From: Heliomarina baculiformis
GTDB taxonomy: Bacteria > Pseudomonadota > Alphaproteobacteria > Rhodobacterales > Rhodobacteraceae
Assembly: GCF_019966545.1 (NCBI RefSeq)
Contig: NZ_JAIMIC010000006.1
Location: 62,001-126,000 of the forward strand
Length of the DNA stretch: 64,000 nt
Reading direction: 5' to 3'
The first letter of the stretch is position 1. The number at the start of each line of letters is the position of its first letter. Made by a program: the position numbers and the translations under genes. Below the pieces are notes generated by a model. It was not told the origin of the DNA. It did no database searches and saw only the letters and a list, made by a program, of their open reading frames with translations. Shown in pieces: positions 17,589-25,635 of this stretch.

Positions 17589-18545
17589 CTATACGCGATG
17601 ATGCAGGACCCGCCCGATGGTGTTCAGCAGAATCTGCGCGGCGAGGATACTGGTCCCGCCGGTCAGATCGTAATCGGGGGCCACTTCGACAAGATCGATC
17701 CCGACCACCGGATTGCGCCGCGCAATCGCGTCGATCAGCTCCAGCACCTCGTAATAGAGGAAACCGCCATGGCTGGGCGTTCCCGTGCCCGGCGCGATAG
17801 AAGGGTCGAACGCGTCGATATCGAGTGTCAGGTAGATCCTTGCGTCGGCAGGGATACGATCAACCATCGCCGCCACACCCATCTGGCGCAGGTGGCGAAC
17901 GGACTGGATATCCGAGCCCATCGCGCGCGCCTCGATATAACCTTCGCGCGCGGTCGAAGAGACGTTGCGGATGCCGATCTGGGTCAGCCCGGTCACATAG
18001 GATTTTTCAATCGCTCGACGCATCGGGTTGCCATGCCCGAACCGGACCCCGTGGCGTTCATCGACGAAATCGAGATGTGCGTCGATCTGGACGATATGGA
18101 TCGGGTCCTGATCGTCAAAAGCATTGATGCAGGGGATATTGATCGAATGATCCCCACCGATCACAACCGGGAGAGCACCGGCGGCAAGCATCTTGCGCAC
18201 GCCGAATTCGATATTGGCGTGGCTCTGTTCTGTATCCGTGTGGATGATATCGGCGTCGCCGATATCGACGACGCTCACCTTGGCCGGGTCGAGATAGGTG
18301 ATGTCATCCTCGAAATCGTAGGCCCCGGCATGGCCAAAAGCGAAAAGCGTCGAGGCCTCGCGCACGCCGCGCGGCCCCATGCGCGCACCCGAGCGCCATT
18401 GCGTACCGGCATCGAAGGGCGCGCCCATCACCGCCACATCGGCTCTGATCGCATCCCAATCGGACACGTAAGGGTATTTCCCGAAGGTACAGATTCCGAC
18501 GAAAGGCAGATTCAGCCGCCCGCCCTGATAGCCGTGCCCTGCCAT
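17589..18545 (-). CDS. Ureohydrolase (agmatinase/arginase family)
   Basis: The 318-residue protein has the binuclear manganese site of ureohydrolases: GGDHS (about 148-152), DAHLDF (about 171-176) and TLDIDAFDPSIAPG (about 242-255). Family members hydrolyse agmatine, arginine or other guanidino compounds to urea plus an amine. Agmatinase is the nearest match by eye, but the specificity is open, since many such genes act on guanidino acids. It lies upstream of the aromatic genes (103-bp gap) and downstream of a terminated peptide-binding-protein gene, so it could head this operon or be independent. Confidence 0.82.
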   Translation of the reverse strand: MAGHGYQGGRLNLPFVGICTFGKYPYVSDWDAIRADVAVMGAPFDAGTQWRSGARMGPRGVREASTLFAFGHAGAYDFEDDITYLDPAKVSVVDIGDADIIHTDTEQSHANIEFGVRKMLAAGALPVVIGGDHSINIPCINAFDDQDPIHIVQIDAHLDFVDERHGVRFGHGNPMRRAIEKSYVTGLTQIGIRNVSSTAREGYIEARAMGSDIQSVRHLRQMGVAAMVDRIPADARIYLTLDIDAFDPSIAPGTGTPSHGGFLYYEVLELIDAIARRNPVVGIDLVEVAPDYDLTGGTSILAAQILLNTIGRVLHHRV

Positions 18546-18626
18546 TCTTCTCTCCCAGTTGCCGCGACCTGATCGTTCCCGGGTTTGCCCCGGATTTCAA
18601 GCACCTGCCCCAGATAACCATAAGGC

Positions 18627-18659
18627 AAAAAGAAAGGGCCGCCCGAAGGCAGCCCTTTC
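18627..18659 (-). terminator. Rho-independent terminator after the Tat-exported binding protein gene
   Basis: On the minus strand a 12-bp stem with one G-T wobble (arms 18648-18659 and 18632-18643, loop TTCG) is followed by five Ts (AAAAA at 18627-18631 on the plus strand). It lies 17 bp after the stop of the binding-protein gene and 80 bp before the ureohydrolase start, so it separates the two units. Confidence 0.9.
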
Positions 18660-18676
18660 GATCAATTCAGTCCGGT

Positions 18677-20341
18677 TCAGGAGACCCAGCGCAGCTTGGA
18701 CGGCTGGATCACGAAGGAGATATGGTGGTTCCCGCCTTCGAGATTGTCCTTGGTGTGGTTGTAGAGCGACCGCCAGTAGGGCTGGATTGTCACGCCATCG
18801 TCCTGCAGCATCTTTTCGCCCTTCGCCATCAGCTCGCGGCGGGCATCGACGTCGGCCGTAGCCAGCGCCTTTTCCAGCACCGCGTCGAATTCGGGGTTGT
18901 TATAGCCGAATTCGTTCCATGCCTCGCCCGACTTGTAGGCCAGCGCCCAGATCTGCACGCCCAGCGGACGGGCGTTCCAGTTGGTGCAGCTGAACGGATA
19001 CTTGGTCCAGTCGTTCCAAAAGGTCGACCCGGGCAGAACCGTCCGCTTGACGTTGAAACCGGCGTCGCGCAGCTGCGCGGCAACGGCGTCGGTGGTGTCC
19101 TTGCGGTAACCGTCGTCGATGGAAACGATGTCCATTTCGAAATCGGCCATACCGGCCTCTTTCAGCAGTTCCAGCGCGGCTTCCGGATCATGCTCGAGCG
19201 GCGGAAGTTCGGCATACTCCGGGTGCATGGGGCCAACGTGGTGGTTTTCAGCCACCTGCCCGCGACCACCGTAACCCAGTTCAAGCAGGACGCTGTTGTC
19301 GGTTGCCAGTTGGATCGCCTTGCGCACCTTGAGGTCCGCATAGGGCTTCATGCCATCGACTTCGGCCATCTGGTTCGGACGGACAACAACTGTGGCGGCG
19401 GTTACGATCTCGTGCTGCGCCCAACCGTCGAAGGAACCGATGATGTCGATGTAATCGCCATCCACCGAGTAGAGCATGTCGATCTCGTCGGATTCCGCCG
19501 CCGCAACCCATGCCGAGGGATCGGTGCCGTAGTCGATGAACTCGACCCGGTCCATCCACGCGCCGTTACCCTCGTTCCACCAGGTGTGGTCCTCGTTACG
19601 CACCAGCACGCCTTTGACGCCCACTTCGAGCGATTCCGGCAGGTAGGGCCCGGTACCGATCGGGTTTTCGAGCATCGAGTCGGCGCTGAAGCTGGAGTGC
19701 ACGATAGAAGCCGGATAGTCGGCCATGCCTGCGATCAGCGTGATATCGGGACGCGGCAGGTGCAGTTTCACGGTGTGGTCGTCGACGACTTCAATTGCGT
19801 CCTCAAGCGCTTCACCGGTCTCGTCGTCGATCAAAACGGCGAAACGACCGGCCATGGAGTTGCCTTCCAGCCCCTTTTCGCACCAGCCGGCGATGTTGCG
19901 TGCAACGTCTTCGGCGGTGAAATCGTCGCCATTGTTCCATTTGACGCCCTGACGGACGTTCAGCGTGTACTCGGTCGCGTCGTCGTTGATTTCCCAGCTC
20001 TCCAGAAGAACCGGTGTAAAGGTGCCATCGTTCTCCCAGGCGACAAGATATTCCAGCCAGCCGTTCGAGAAGTTGGCGATCTGGCTCCAGTCATAGGTGC
20101 GCGGATCCTTGAGGGCGCGCACTTCCTGCTGGATGCGGACAGTGCCGCCCATCTGGGCGTGGCTCTCAGCATAGGCTGGCGCGGCCATGCCAAGCATCGA
20201 GTAAGCCGTTGCAGTCGTGGCACCGAAGGCGCTGGCCAGAGCCAGGAATTCCCGGCGATTGACCGGATCATTGCCGACCTTGCCCGCCGATTCCGTAATC
20301 GACTTTGGCAGCGGTCTGCCGGTTCGCGTAAAAAATGTCAT
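18677..20341 (-). CDS. Tat-exported peptide-type ABC substrate-binding protein
   Basis: This 554-residue protein belongs to the DppA/OppA family (SBP_bac_5): [20 protein letters not shown], then [20 protein letters not shown] and [11 protein letters not shown]. The N-terminus carries a twin-arginine signal, [17 protein letters not shown] ending at PAYA near residue 58, implying export of a folded protein. The ligand could be a di/oligopeptide, opine or other cationic compound. No permease or ATPase genes are next to it and a terminator follows it, so it is an orphan receptor here. The ureohydrolase downstream hints at a guanidino or amine ligand, but that is only contextual. Confidence 0.85.
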   Translation of the reverse strand: MTFFTRTGRPLPKSITESAGKVGNDPVNRREFLALASAFGATTATAYSMLGMAAPAYAESHAQMGGTVRIQQEVRALKDPRTYDWSQIANFSNGWLEYLVAWENDGTFTPVLLESWEINDDATEYTLNVRQGVKWNNGDDFTAEDVARNIAGWCEKGLEGNSMAGRFAVLIDDETGEALEDAIEVVDDHTVKLHLPRPDITLIAGMADYPASIVHSSFSADSMLENPIGTGPYLPESLEVGVKGVLVRNEDHTWWNEGNGAWMDRVEFIDYGTDPSAWVAAAESDEIDMLYSVDGDYIDIIGSFDGWAQHEIVTAATVVVRPNQMAEVDGMKPYADLKVRKAIQLATDNSVLLELGYGGRGQVAENHHVGPMHPEYAELPPLEHDPEAALELLKEAGMADFEMDIVSIDDGYRKDTTDAVAAQLRDAGFNVKRTVLPGSTFWNDWTKYPFSCTNWNARPLGVQIWALAYKSGEAWNEFGYNNPEFDAVLEKALATADVDARRELMAKGEKMLQDDGVTIQPYWRSLYNHTKDNLEGGNHHISFVIQPSKLRWVS

Positions 20342-20955
20342 CTTCTTCCTCTCGGTTGGTTCGTTTCTTGTTTGGAGGGTCGTGCCCTCCTTGTTTATAA
20401 TTCAAATAGTTGTCGGGACCATGTCATGGATGTCAAGCATAGGGTCCGGTCAGTTGGTTCGGTGGCAAAGCCCGGATGGCCAGTCGGGTCCGCGCAATTC
20501 CCTGAATTGTCATTCCCTGTTGTGGCTGGTCATCCAATCCGATCAGACCCTGCAGAGGGGAAAGGGCATGCACGTCAACGACATGTCATGTACCAGATCG
20601 GACTCCGACAGGAATTCCTATCCTTTGCTCACCACGTTCATGTCAGGTGGCGCCGAAAGCAGCTATACAGCATCACAACTTCGGGTGGATCAAACCGGTC
20701 GTTATCGTGATGCGGATTCGAGCAGCCGGGTGATCGCCGCCCGGCGGTAATTTTGAGGTTCAGCGTTCGCTGCCGCTTTTCCTGGCAATCTCGCCGCCGA
20801 ACCGGGCGTCGGGCTTTCCTATGTTTCCAACCGATTTTCTGTCACCCAGCCAGTCAAAAACCGGGCTGAAACGCTGGTAAGCCACCGTAGCTAAAGCAGG
20901 GGCCGGGGCGAAGCCCCCGCCCCCCCTGTCGGATCGCGCAGCGATCCGAAACCCG
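20342..20955. other. 614-bp intergenic stretch without a convincing gene
   Basis: This region separates the Tat-SBP gene from the cyclase gene, both on the minus strand. Open frames exist on both strands but look like no known protein and lack ribosome sites. It should hold the promoter of the SBP gene near 20342-20420, which is AT-rich, and the end of the cyclase transcript (hairpins at 20899-20948). I see nothing else in the centre (about 20430-20890). It could be the remains of a degraded gene. Confidence 0.5.
20899..20948 (-). terminator. Tandem hairpins downstream of the cyclase gene
   Basis: Two hairpins follow the cyclase stop. The first in transcription order is CGGATCGC/GCGATCCG (arms 20941-20948 and 20930-20937, loop of 3), 8 bp after the stop. 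The second is an 11-bp GC stem with one mismatch (arms 20913-20923 and 20899-20909). Neither has a U tract, so they may protect the 3' end or give weak termination rather than act as an intrinsic terminator. Confidence 0.4.
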
Positions 20956-21903
20956 TCAGTAAAGAGCAACCGGGTTGATGATCATCTGCACCGTTCCCCG
21001 GATCCTCGCCTGTCCGAGCACGAACATGAACTCGTTCACGCCCTCGCGCAGCAGCGGACCGGTATTCATCGTCTCGAGGATGTAGATGCCGTTCTCCTTG
21101 AGGAACACCACATGGCCGTAAAACGCCCCATCCCCATCGGCTGGCGGGATCGGCTCCAGCCCCCAAGTATCGGCTCCGACCGCCATCGGGTTCAACGACG
21201 CGATATAGCGCGCCCCTTCCACGTTGATACCCGGCTCGCCCGAGACCCATGCCTCGGGCTCGCTTTCCAGCTTCCCCTCGGTCCAGCCGGTGTGGAACAG
21301 GACCACGTCGCCTTCGCGAATCTCCACCCCCTGCGCTTCGGCTGCGGCCTTAATCTCGGCCTCCCCAAAGTTTTCGCCTGCGTCCATCACGTCCTTGCCC
21401 GCATGGCTTGCCATGTCGATGATGACACCGCGCCCGACAAGGGGCGGAATGTCATGAACGCCAAGCTTGGTCAGACCTGTGATGACCGAAATCTCTTTTT
21501 CGTCCAGACAGTTGTAATAGTAACCCTTTTCGCCCAGATGCCCTAGCCCGTCGATCTGGCTGCCGATCCCGACCCAGGTTTGCAGGATATCGTCGTTGTA
21601 ATTGCCGGGGTAGCCGAACTGGCTCAGCTTTTGGCCACCCTGCTGGTTGGGCTGCACCACCTGTAGGTTCAGCGACCGGGGCGAGAATGCCGGTGTCTCT
21701 GCATCGATGACGATGCCAAGCGGCATGGACTTGCCCTGCTTGATCAGCTTTGCGGCTTCGAGTGTCCGCTCGGGGCTGACAAGGTTTGCAGACCCAGCGG
21801 TATCCTCCGCCCCCCATTTCGACTCTTCACAGTCCTGCGCGCTGACCATCCCCGCAGTCAAGCCAACGACGCAAGCGACGCTTGCCAAGTACCTTAGTTT
21901 CAA
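20956..21903 (-). CDS. Secreted cyclase-family (KynB-like) metal-dependent hydrolase
   Basis: The start is taken as TTG at 21903 because GGGAGGA lies 7 bases upstream and because it gives a clean signal peptide (MKLRYLASVACVVGLTAGMV, then SAQDCEES); the frame is open further upstream but is not protein-like. The 315-residue product is a member of the cyclase family (PF04199), which includes kynurenine formamidase. The usual HxGTHxDxxxH metal motif reads GIGSQIDGLGHLG here, so the first two histidines are replaced, as in a divergent subfamily. A later GVIIDMASHAG and LFHTGW are conserved. Periplasmic location makes a role in cytoplasmic tryptophan breakdown unlikely. The substrate is unknown. 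Confidence 0.78.
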   Translation of the reverse strand: MKLRYLASVACVVGLTAGMVSAQDCEESKWGAEDTAGSANLVSPERTLEAAKLIKQGKSMPLGIVIDAETPAFSPRSLNLQVVQPNQQGGQKLSQFGYPGNYNDDILQTWVGIGSQIDGLGHLGEKGYYYNCLDEKEISVITGLTKLGVHDIPPLVGRGVIIDMASHAGKDVMDAGENFGEAEIKAAAEAQGVEIREGDVVLFHTGWTEGKLESEPEAWVSGEPGINVEGARYIASLNPMAVGADTWGLEPIPPADGDGAFYGHVVFLKENGIYILETMNTGPLLREGVNEFMFVLGQARIRGTVQMIINPVALY

Positions 21904-22066
21904 TGTGTATCCTCCCAGATATGTCACTGGGTGCAGAATGAATTTCCACAACCAGAAAGCGATCCGAGTTTCACACACATTCGTGATCTGGCAAGCTTTT
22001 TGAGGCGGCCCCCTTAAAGTACCGCAAGAGCTTGCCTTTTGCGCTGCGGCGCAGCGAGCGGTCAGC

Positions 22067-22705
22067 TCAGGCCTTGGGTTGCCATTTATCGGGATGCGCA
22101 GCTGCAAAGGCCGGGTGCTCGGCACAGGCCTTGGCGACCGCGCTTACCCGTGGCAGATCGTCGATCTCCGCGCCCCAGCGGTTGGCGTTATAGACCTGCG
22201 GCATCAGGCAGATATCGGAGAGTCCCGGCTGGTTTCCGCAGCAATAGGGGTTTTGCTCAAACCCTTCGAGCAGCTTTTCGAATGCCACCATCCCGGGCCG
22301 GATGAACCGTTTCATCCAATCGGCGCGGGCCTCTTCACGGCCGGTGATTTCCACCGCATAGGCGGCGACCTGAAGATTGCAGACGGGGTGGATATCGACA
22401 GCAATGGCATGGGCCAGCGCCGTCGCTTTCGCACGTGCAGCAGGCTCCTGCGGCAGCAGACCAAGGCCGCGTGTCTGGTCCAGATAGTCGAGAATCGCCA
22501 GCGATTGCGTCATCCGCAGACCATCAATGTCGAGAACCGGCACGAATCCCTGCGGGTTCCGTTCCAGATGTTCGGGCGTCTTGTGCTGCTTTGTCGGCAG
22601 GTCCACGGGGACCGATTTGTAAGTGATACCGGCGAGGTTCAAAGCGATGCGCAGACGATAGCTGGCCGACGAGCGCCAGAAATCGAAGAGAACCACGTCA
22701 CTCAT
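22067..22705 (-). CDS. maiA: Maleylacetoacetate isomerase (zeta-class GST)
   Basis: This enzyme isomerises maleylacetoacetate to fumarylacetoacetate with glutathione, the step between HmgA and FahA. The 212-residue protein starts LFDFWRSSASYRLRIALNLA, the zeta-class motif with the catalytic Ser-Ser near residues 12-13, followed by NPQGFVPVLDIDG and TQSLAILDYLD. A maleylpyruvate isomerase would look similar, so gentisate breakdown is an alternative, but hmgA and fahA nearby favour homogentisate. It overlaps the DUF2783 gene by 8 bases. Confidence 0.9.
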   Translation of the reverse strand: MSDVVLFDFWRSSASYRLRIALNLAGITYKSVPVDLPTKQHKTPEHLERNPQGFVPVLDIDGLRMTQSLAILDYLDQTRGLGLLPQEPAARAKATALAHAIAVDIHPVCNLQVAAYAVEITGREEARADWMKRFIRPGMVAFEKLLEGFEQNPYCCGNQPGLSDICLMPQVYNANRWGAEIDDLPRVSAVAKACAEHPAFAAAHPDKWQPKA

Positions 22706-22886
22706 CGTTGTATTCCCGCGCTTTTTCCAGAATGTCCTTCAGGGTTTCGATGTCACCGACGCGGTTGGCTAGCATGAGCACCAGCCGGGCGTTCAGCGCG
22801 TGGCTCGCCGACTCGCTCAGTCCCGCGTGGGCATCCATCAGGGCATTGTAGAAATCGTCCTGATATAGACCGAGATTGTCGCTCAT
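22698..22886 (-). CDS. DUF2783 small protein
   Basis: This 62-residue protein (MSDNLGLYQDDFYNALMDAH, then helical sequence with LVLMLANRVGD) resembles DUF2783 proteins, which are typically encoded beside flavin hydroxylases of aromatic pathways. No catalytic residues are evident; it is acidic and probably all-helical. It overlaps the hydroxylase gene by ATGA (22883-22886) and maiA by 8 bases, so the three are translationally coupled. A role as a partner or stability factor of the hydroxylase is inference. Confidence 0.75.
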   Translation of the reverse strand: MSDNLGLYQDDFYNALMDAHAGLSESASHALNARLVLMLANRVGDIETLKDILEKAREYNDE

Positions 22887-24505
22887 GCCGCCTGCTCCAT
22901 CATTTTGCCCTGCGCCCGGGCGCAGGCGCGTTCAACGTCATGCCGGTCGGGTTCGCTGAAGACCGCACAGACGTGACCGTCTGGACGTATCAGGTAGACG
23001 CCCTGCTGCCCGTAACGTTTGGTGGCAAAACCATCGCGCGAGTTGAAACAGGGATATTCGCGGATCGTGTTAATGCCGATACGGGCCACGCCTGGAACGT
23101 CGGGCAGATCGACCTCGCCAAAACCGATCAGGCAGAATTGCGGTGGCACCACGTCGAGCAGCCAGGTGGGACCTTCGGCACCGTCGAGCGGCGCATCCAG
23201 CAGGGGCTGCCCCGGTTCCAGAGGCGCGACACCCGGGCTTTGCAACCGCATCCCCGCCAGCGAACAGGGCTGAGACAGGCGGCCCGAATTCACCAGCCGT
23301 CGTGCGAATGGCTGGTCATGGGCAAGCTTCAGCACTTCGGCGCGGAACAGGGCCTCAACCGGGGTCTTCGGCGTCATGAAATTCGTGGCGCGACTTGAGT
23401 TGAGGATGTTCTCGGCCGAGCCATGGCTGCGTTCCTCGTGATAGGTCTCGATCAACTCTGCGGGTGCCTCGCTTTTCAGCACCGCCGCCAGTTTCCAGCC
23501 GATATTGTCGACATCCTGAATGCCGCCATTGCCCCCCCGCGCGCCGAAGGGGCTGACCACATGGGCGCTGTCTCCGACAAAGATCACGCGGTTATGCACG
23601 AACCGGTCGAGCTTGATACAGCGGAACTTGTAGACGCTTACCCAGTCGAGCCGGAAGGGCTTGTCCCCGACGATGGCCTTGATCCGGGGCATTACTTTTT
23701 CCGGCGCGGATTCCGCTTTGCCATCGGCATCGACATCCAGTTGCAGGTCGATCCGGTAGATATTGTCCGGCTGGGCATGCAGCAGGGCGGACTTGCCTTC
23801 GTGAAAGGGCGGGTCGAACCAGAACCAGCGTTCCGGCACCGCATTTTCGCCAAAGGGACTGTCTTCCATTTCGATATCCGCGATCAGGAACTGTTCCTGA
23901 AAAGTCTGGCCGGTGAAATCCAGACCCATGCGTTCGCGTGTCGCGGAATTGGCCCCGTCGCAGGCGATGTAATATTCTGCGACCATTTCATAGGTGCCGT
24001 CGGGCGTTTCAACGGTCAATGTCACGTGGTCGCCGTGATCCTTGTGGCCGGTCACCCTGTTCTTGAAACGAAGCTCGATCAACTCGGGGAAGTCGCGGGC
24101 GCGTTCGACGAGATACTGCTCGACGTAGTATTGCTGGAGATTGATAAAGGCTGGGTACTTATGGCCATCCTCGGGCAGCAGGTCGAAATTGTAGATTTCC
24201 TGATCGCCGTGGAAATTACGCCCGATCTTCCAGGTCACGCCCTTTTCCAGCATCCGTTCACCGACCCCGAGCCGGTTGAAGATTTCCAGCGTTCGCTTGG
24301 CCCAGCAGATGGCGCGGCTGCCGACGGACACGACGTTGTTGTCGTCCAGAACCACGCTCTTGATGCCGCGCTGGGCAAGGTCGATGGCAAGCGCCAGTCC
24401 GATGGGCCCGGCCCCAATGATTGCGACCGGATAGAGAGCCGGCGCCGCGCCGGAAAGCTCTGGCGGCTTTACGTAGTCGAACGGCTCATACTTGTATCCG
24501 GCCAT
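22883..24505 (-). CDS. FAD-dependent aromatic hydroxylase (MhpA/PheA-TfdB type)
   Basis: The 540-residue class A flavin monooxygenase shows YPVAIIGAGPIGLALAIDLA (about 28-47) for FAD, ACDGANSATRERMGLDF (about 186-202, the DG motif) and RVIFVGDSAHVVSPFGARGG (about 304-323, the GD motif). The C-terminal 150 residues fit the thioredoxin-like domain of phenol/3-hydroxyphenylpropionate hydroxylases. In the hmgA-fahA-maiA setting it may make homogentisate from 3-hydroxyphenylacetate or a related phenol. GGGGAGGAG lies 5 bases before the ATG at 24505. Para- versus ortho-hydroxylation cannot be told from the sequence. Confidence 0.85.
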   Translation of the reverse strand: MAGYKYEPFDYVKPPELSGAAPALYPVAIIGAGPIGLALAIDLAQRGIKSVVLDDNNVVSVGSRAICWAKRTLEIFNRLGVGERMLEKGVTWKIGRNFHGDQEIYNFDLLPEDGHKYPAFINLQQYYVEQYLVERARDFPELIELRFKNRVTGHKDHGDHVTLTVETPDGTYEMVAEYYIACDGANSATRERMGLDFTGQTFQEQFLIADIEMEDSPFGENAVPERWFWFDPPFHEGKSALLHAQPDNIYRIDLQLDVDADGKAESAPEKVMPRIKAIVGDKPFRLDWVSVYKFRCIKLDRFVHNRVIFVGDSAHVVSPFGARGGNGGIQDVDNIGWKLAAVLKSEAPAELIETYHEERSHGSAENILNSSRATNFMTPKTPVEALFRAEVLKLAHDQPFARRLVNSGRLSQPCSLAGMRLQSPGVAPLEPGQPLLDAPLDGAEGPTWLLDVVPPQFCLIGFGEVDLPDVPGVARIGINTIREYPCFNSRDGFATKRYGQQGVYLIRPDGHVCAVFSEPDRHDVERACARAQGKMMEQAA

Positions 24506-24565
24506 CGGAACTCCTCCCCTTGATCCCATTGCGGCGCACCAACTCCCCGACGCCGCATGAATAGG

Positions 24566-24592
24566 CGGCCCGGCAGTCGATCTGCCGGGCCG
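24566..24592. terminator. Hairpin between the MBL-fold and hydroxylase genes
   Basis: An 11-bp perfect GC stem (24566-24576 with 24582-24592) closes a 5-base loop. It lies 10 bp past the MBL-gene stop on the minus strand. On that strand no T run follows; a T-rich TGTTTTA is on the plus side. It may reduce read-through from hmgA-fahA-MBL into hydroxylase-DUF2783-maiA, or stabilise the upstream mRNA. Confidence 0.45.
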
Positions 24593-24601
24593 TGTTTTAG
24601 A

Positions 24602-25552
24602 TCAGCCCTGAAGGGCCTCCCACATTTCGACGTCGCGCTGCGCGGTCCAGATGCGCGGCGTGTCGATATCCAGCGCCTCGTCATAGGCGCGGGCCACGTT
24701 AAACGGCAGGCAATGCTCGTAGATCGCGTAATCCTTGAACTTGGGATCACACTCGGCGCGCACCGCGTCCCATGCCTCTTTCAGCGTGCCGCCCTTGAGC
24801 GCGACACGTGCCGCCGGGCGATAGGTGGAACGCACGAAATCCTCGGTGGAATCGAGCGCCGCATTGACCATGTCGCGACCGACAAGTGCATCGCCACGCC
24901 CAGGCGCGATCGCGTCGAGATCGAAATTGCGGATGTTGTTCAGCGTCTTGGGCCAGTCATGAAAATGCCCGTCGCCGCAATAGCAGGCCGAGTGGTATTC
25001 GACGATGTCACCGGTGAACATGGTATTGGCATCCGGCACATAGGCGACGATATCGCCCGCGGTATGCGCGCGGCCTAAGTGCATCAGATCGACCCGGCGC
25101 TTGCCGAGGTAGACGGTCATGCGGTCGTTGAAGGTGGTCGTCGGCCATGTCAGGCCAGGGATGCTTTCATGGCCTTCGAACAGGCGCGGGAAGCGCTGGA
25201 ATTCGCTGTCCCAGTCCTCCTGACCACGCTCTGCCACCATCGACCGGGCTTTTTCGCCCATGATCACGGTTTGCGCGTTGAAGGCGGAGCAGCCCAGGAC
25301 CCGGACCGCATGGTAATGGGTCATCACCACATGGGTGATCGGCTTGTCGGTGACTTCACGCACCTTTTCGATCACCTTGTTGGCAAGGCGCGGGGTCGCC
25401 TGCGCCTCGACGATCATGACGCTGTCATCACCGATGATCACGCCGGAATTGGGATCTCCCTCGGCGGTAAAGGCCCAGAGACCCTCGCCCACTTCGGTGA
25501 AGGAGATGTTCTTTTCGCTCATGTCGCCCTGAGAAGCGAATGCCTTGGCCAT
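24602..25552 (-). CDS. MBL-fold metallo-hydrolase with modified metal motif
   Basis: The 316-residue protein has the metallo-beta-lactamase fold: NSGVIIGDDSVMIVEAQATP, then THVVMTHYHAVRVLG (about 93-107), GRAHTAGDIVAYVPDANTMF and GDIVEYHS. The usual HxHxDH motif is HYHAVR, so the Asp and last His of the second metal site are replaced. It may bind one metal or act on an unusual substrate. Homologues beside aromatic gene clusters exist, but no reaction is assigned. It lies between fahA and the hydroxylase on the same strand, so a role in homogentisate or phenol catabolism (thioester or lactone hydrolysis) is plausible only by context. Confidence 0.8.
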   Translation of the reverse strand: MAKAFASQGDMSEKNISFTEVGEGLWAFTAEGDPNSGVIIGDDSVMIVEAQATPRLANKVIEKVREVTDKPITHVVMTHYHAVRVLGCSAFNAQTVIMGEKARSMVAERGQEDWDSEFQRFPRLFEGHESIPGLTWPTTTFNDRMTVYLGKRRVDLMHLGRAHTAGDIVAYVPDANTMFTGDIVEYHSACYCGDGHFHDWPKTLNNIRNFDLDAIAPGRGDALVGRDMVNAALDSTEDFVRSTYRPAARVALKGGTLKEAWDAVRAECDPKFKDYAIYEHCLPFNVARAYDEALDIDTPRIWTAQRDVEMWEALQG

Positions 25553-25635
25553 GGTGGTGCCTTTCTTTTCAGTGTCGCGCCCGGGGCAGGTTCGGGAGCC
25601 TCCGGCGGGGATATTTTAAGAACCCAAAGAAGGGG

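Noticed and set aside
18722-20710. 662-codon plus-strand frame opposite the Tat-SBP gene
   Set aside because: It is antisense to a protein with a Tat signal and conserved SBP motifs; its own product has no recognisable domain.
20760-20969. 69-codon minus-strand frame in the intergenic stretch
   Set aside because: Overlaps the end of the cyclase gene, has no ribosome site and contains the tandem hairpins; no protein-like pattern.
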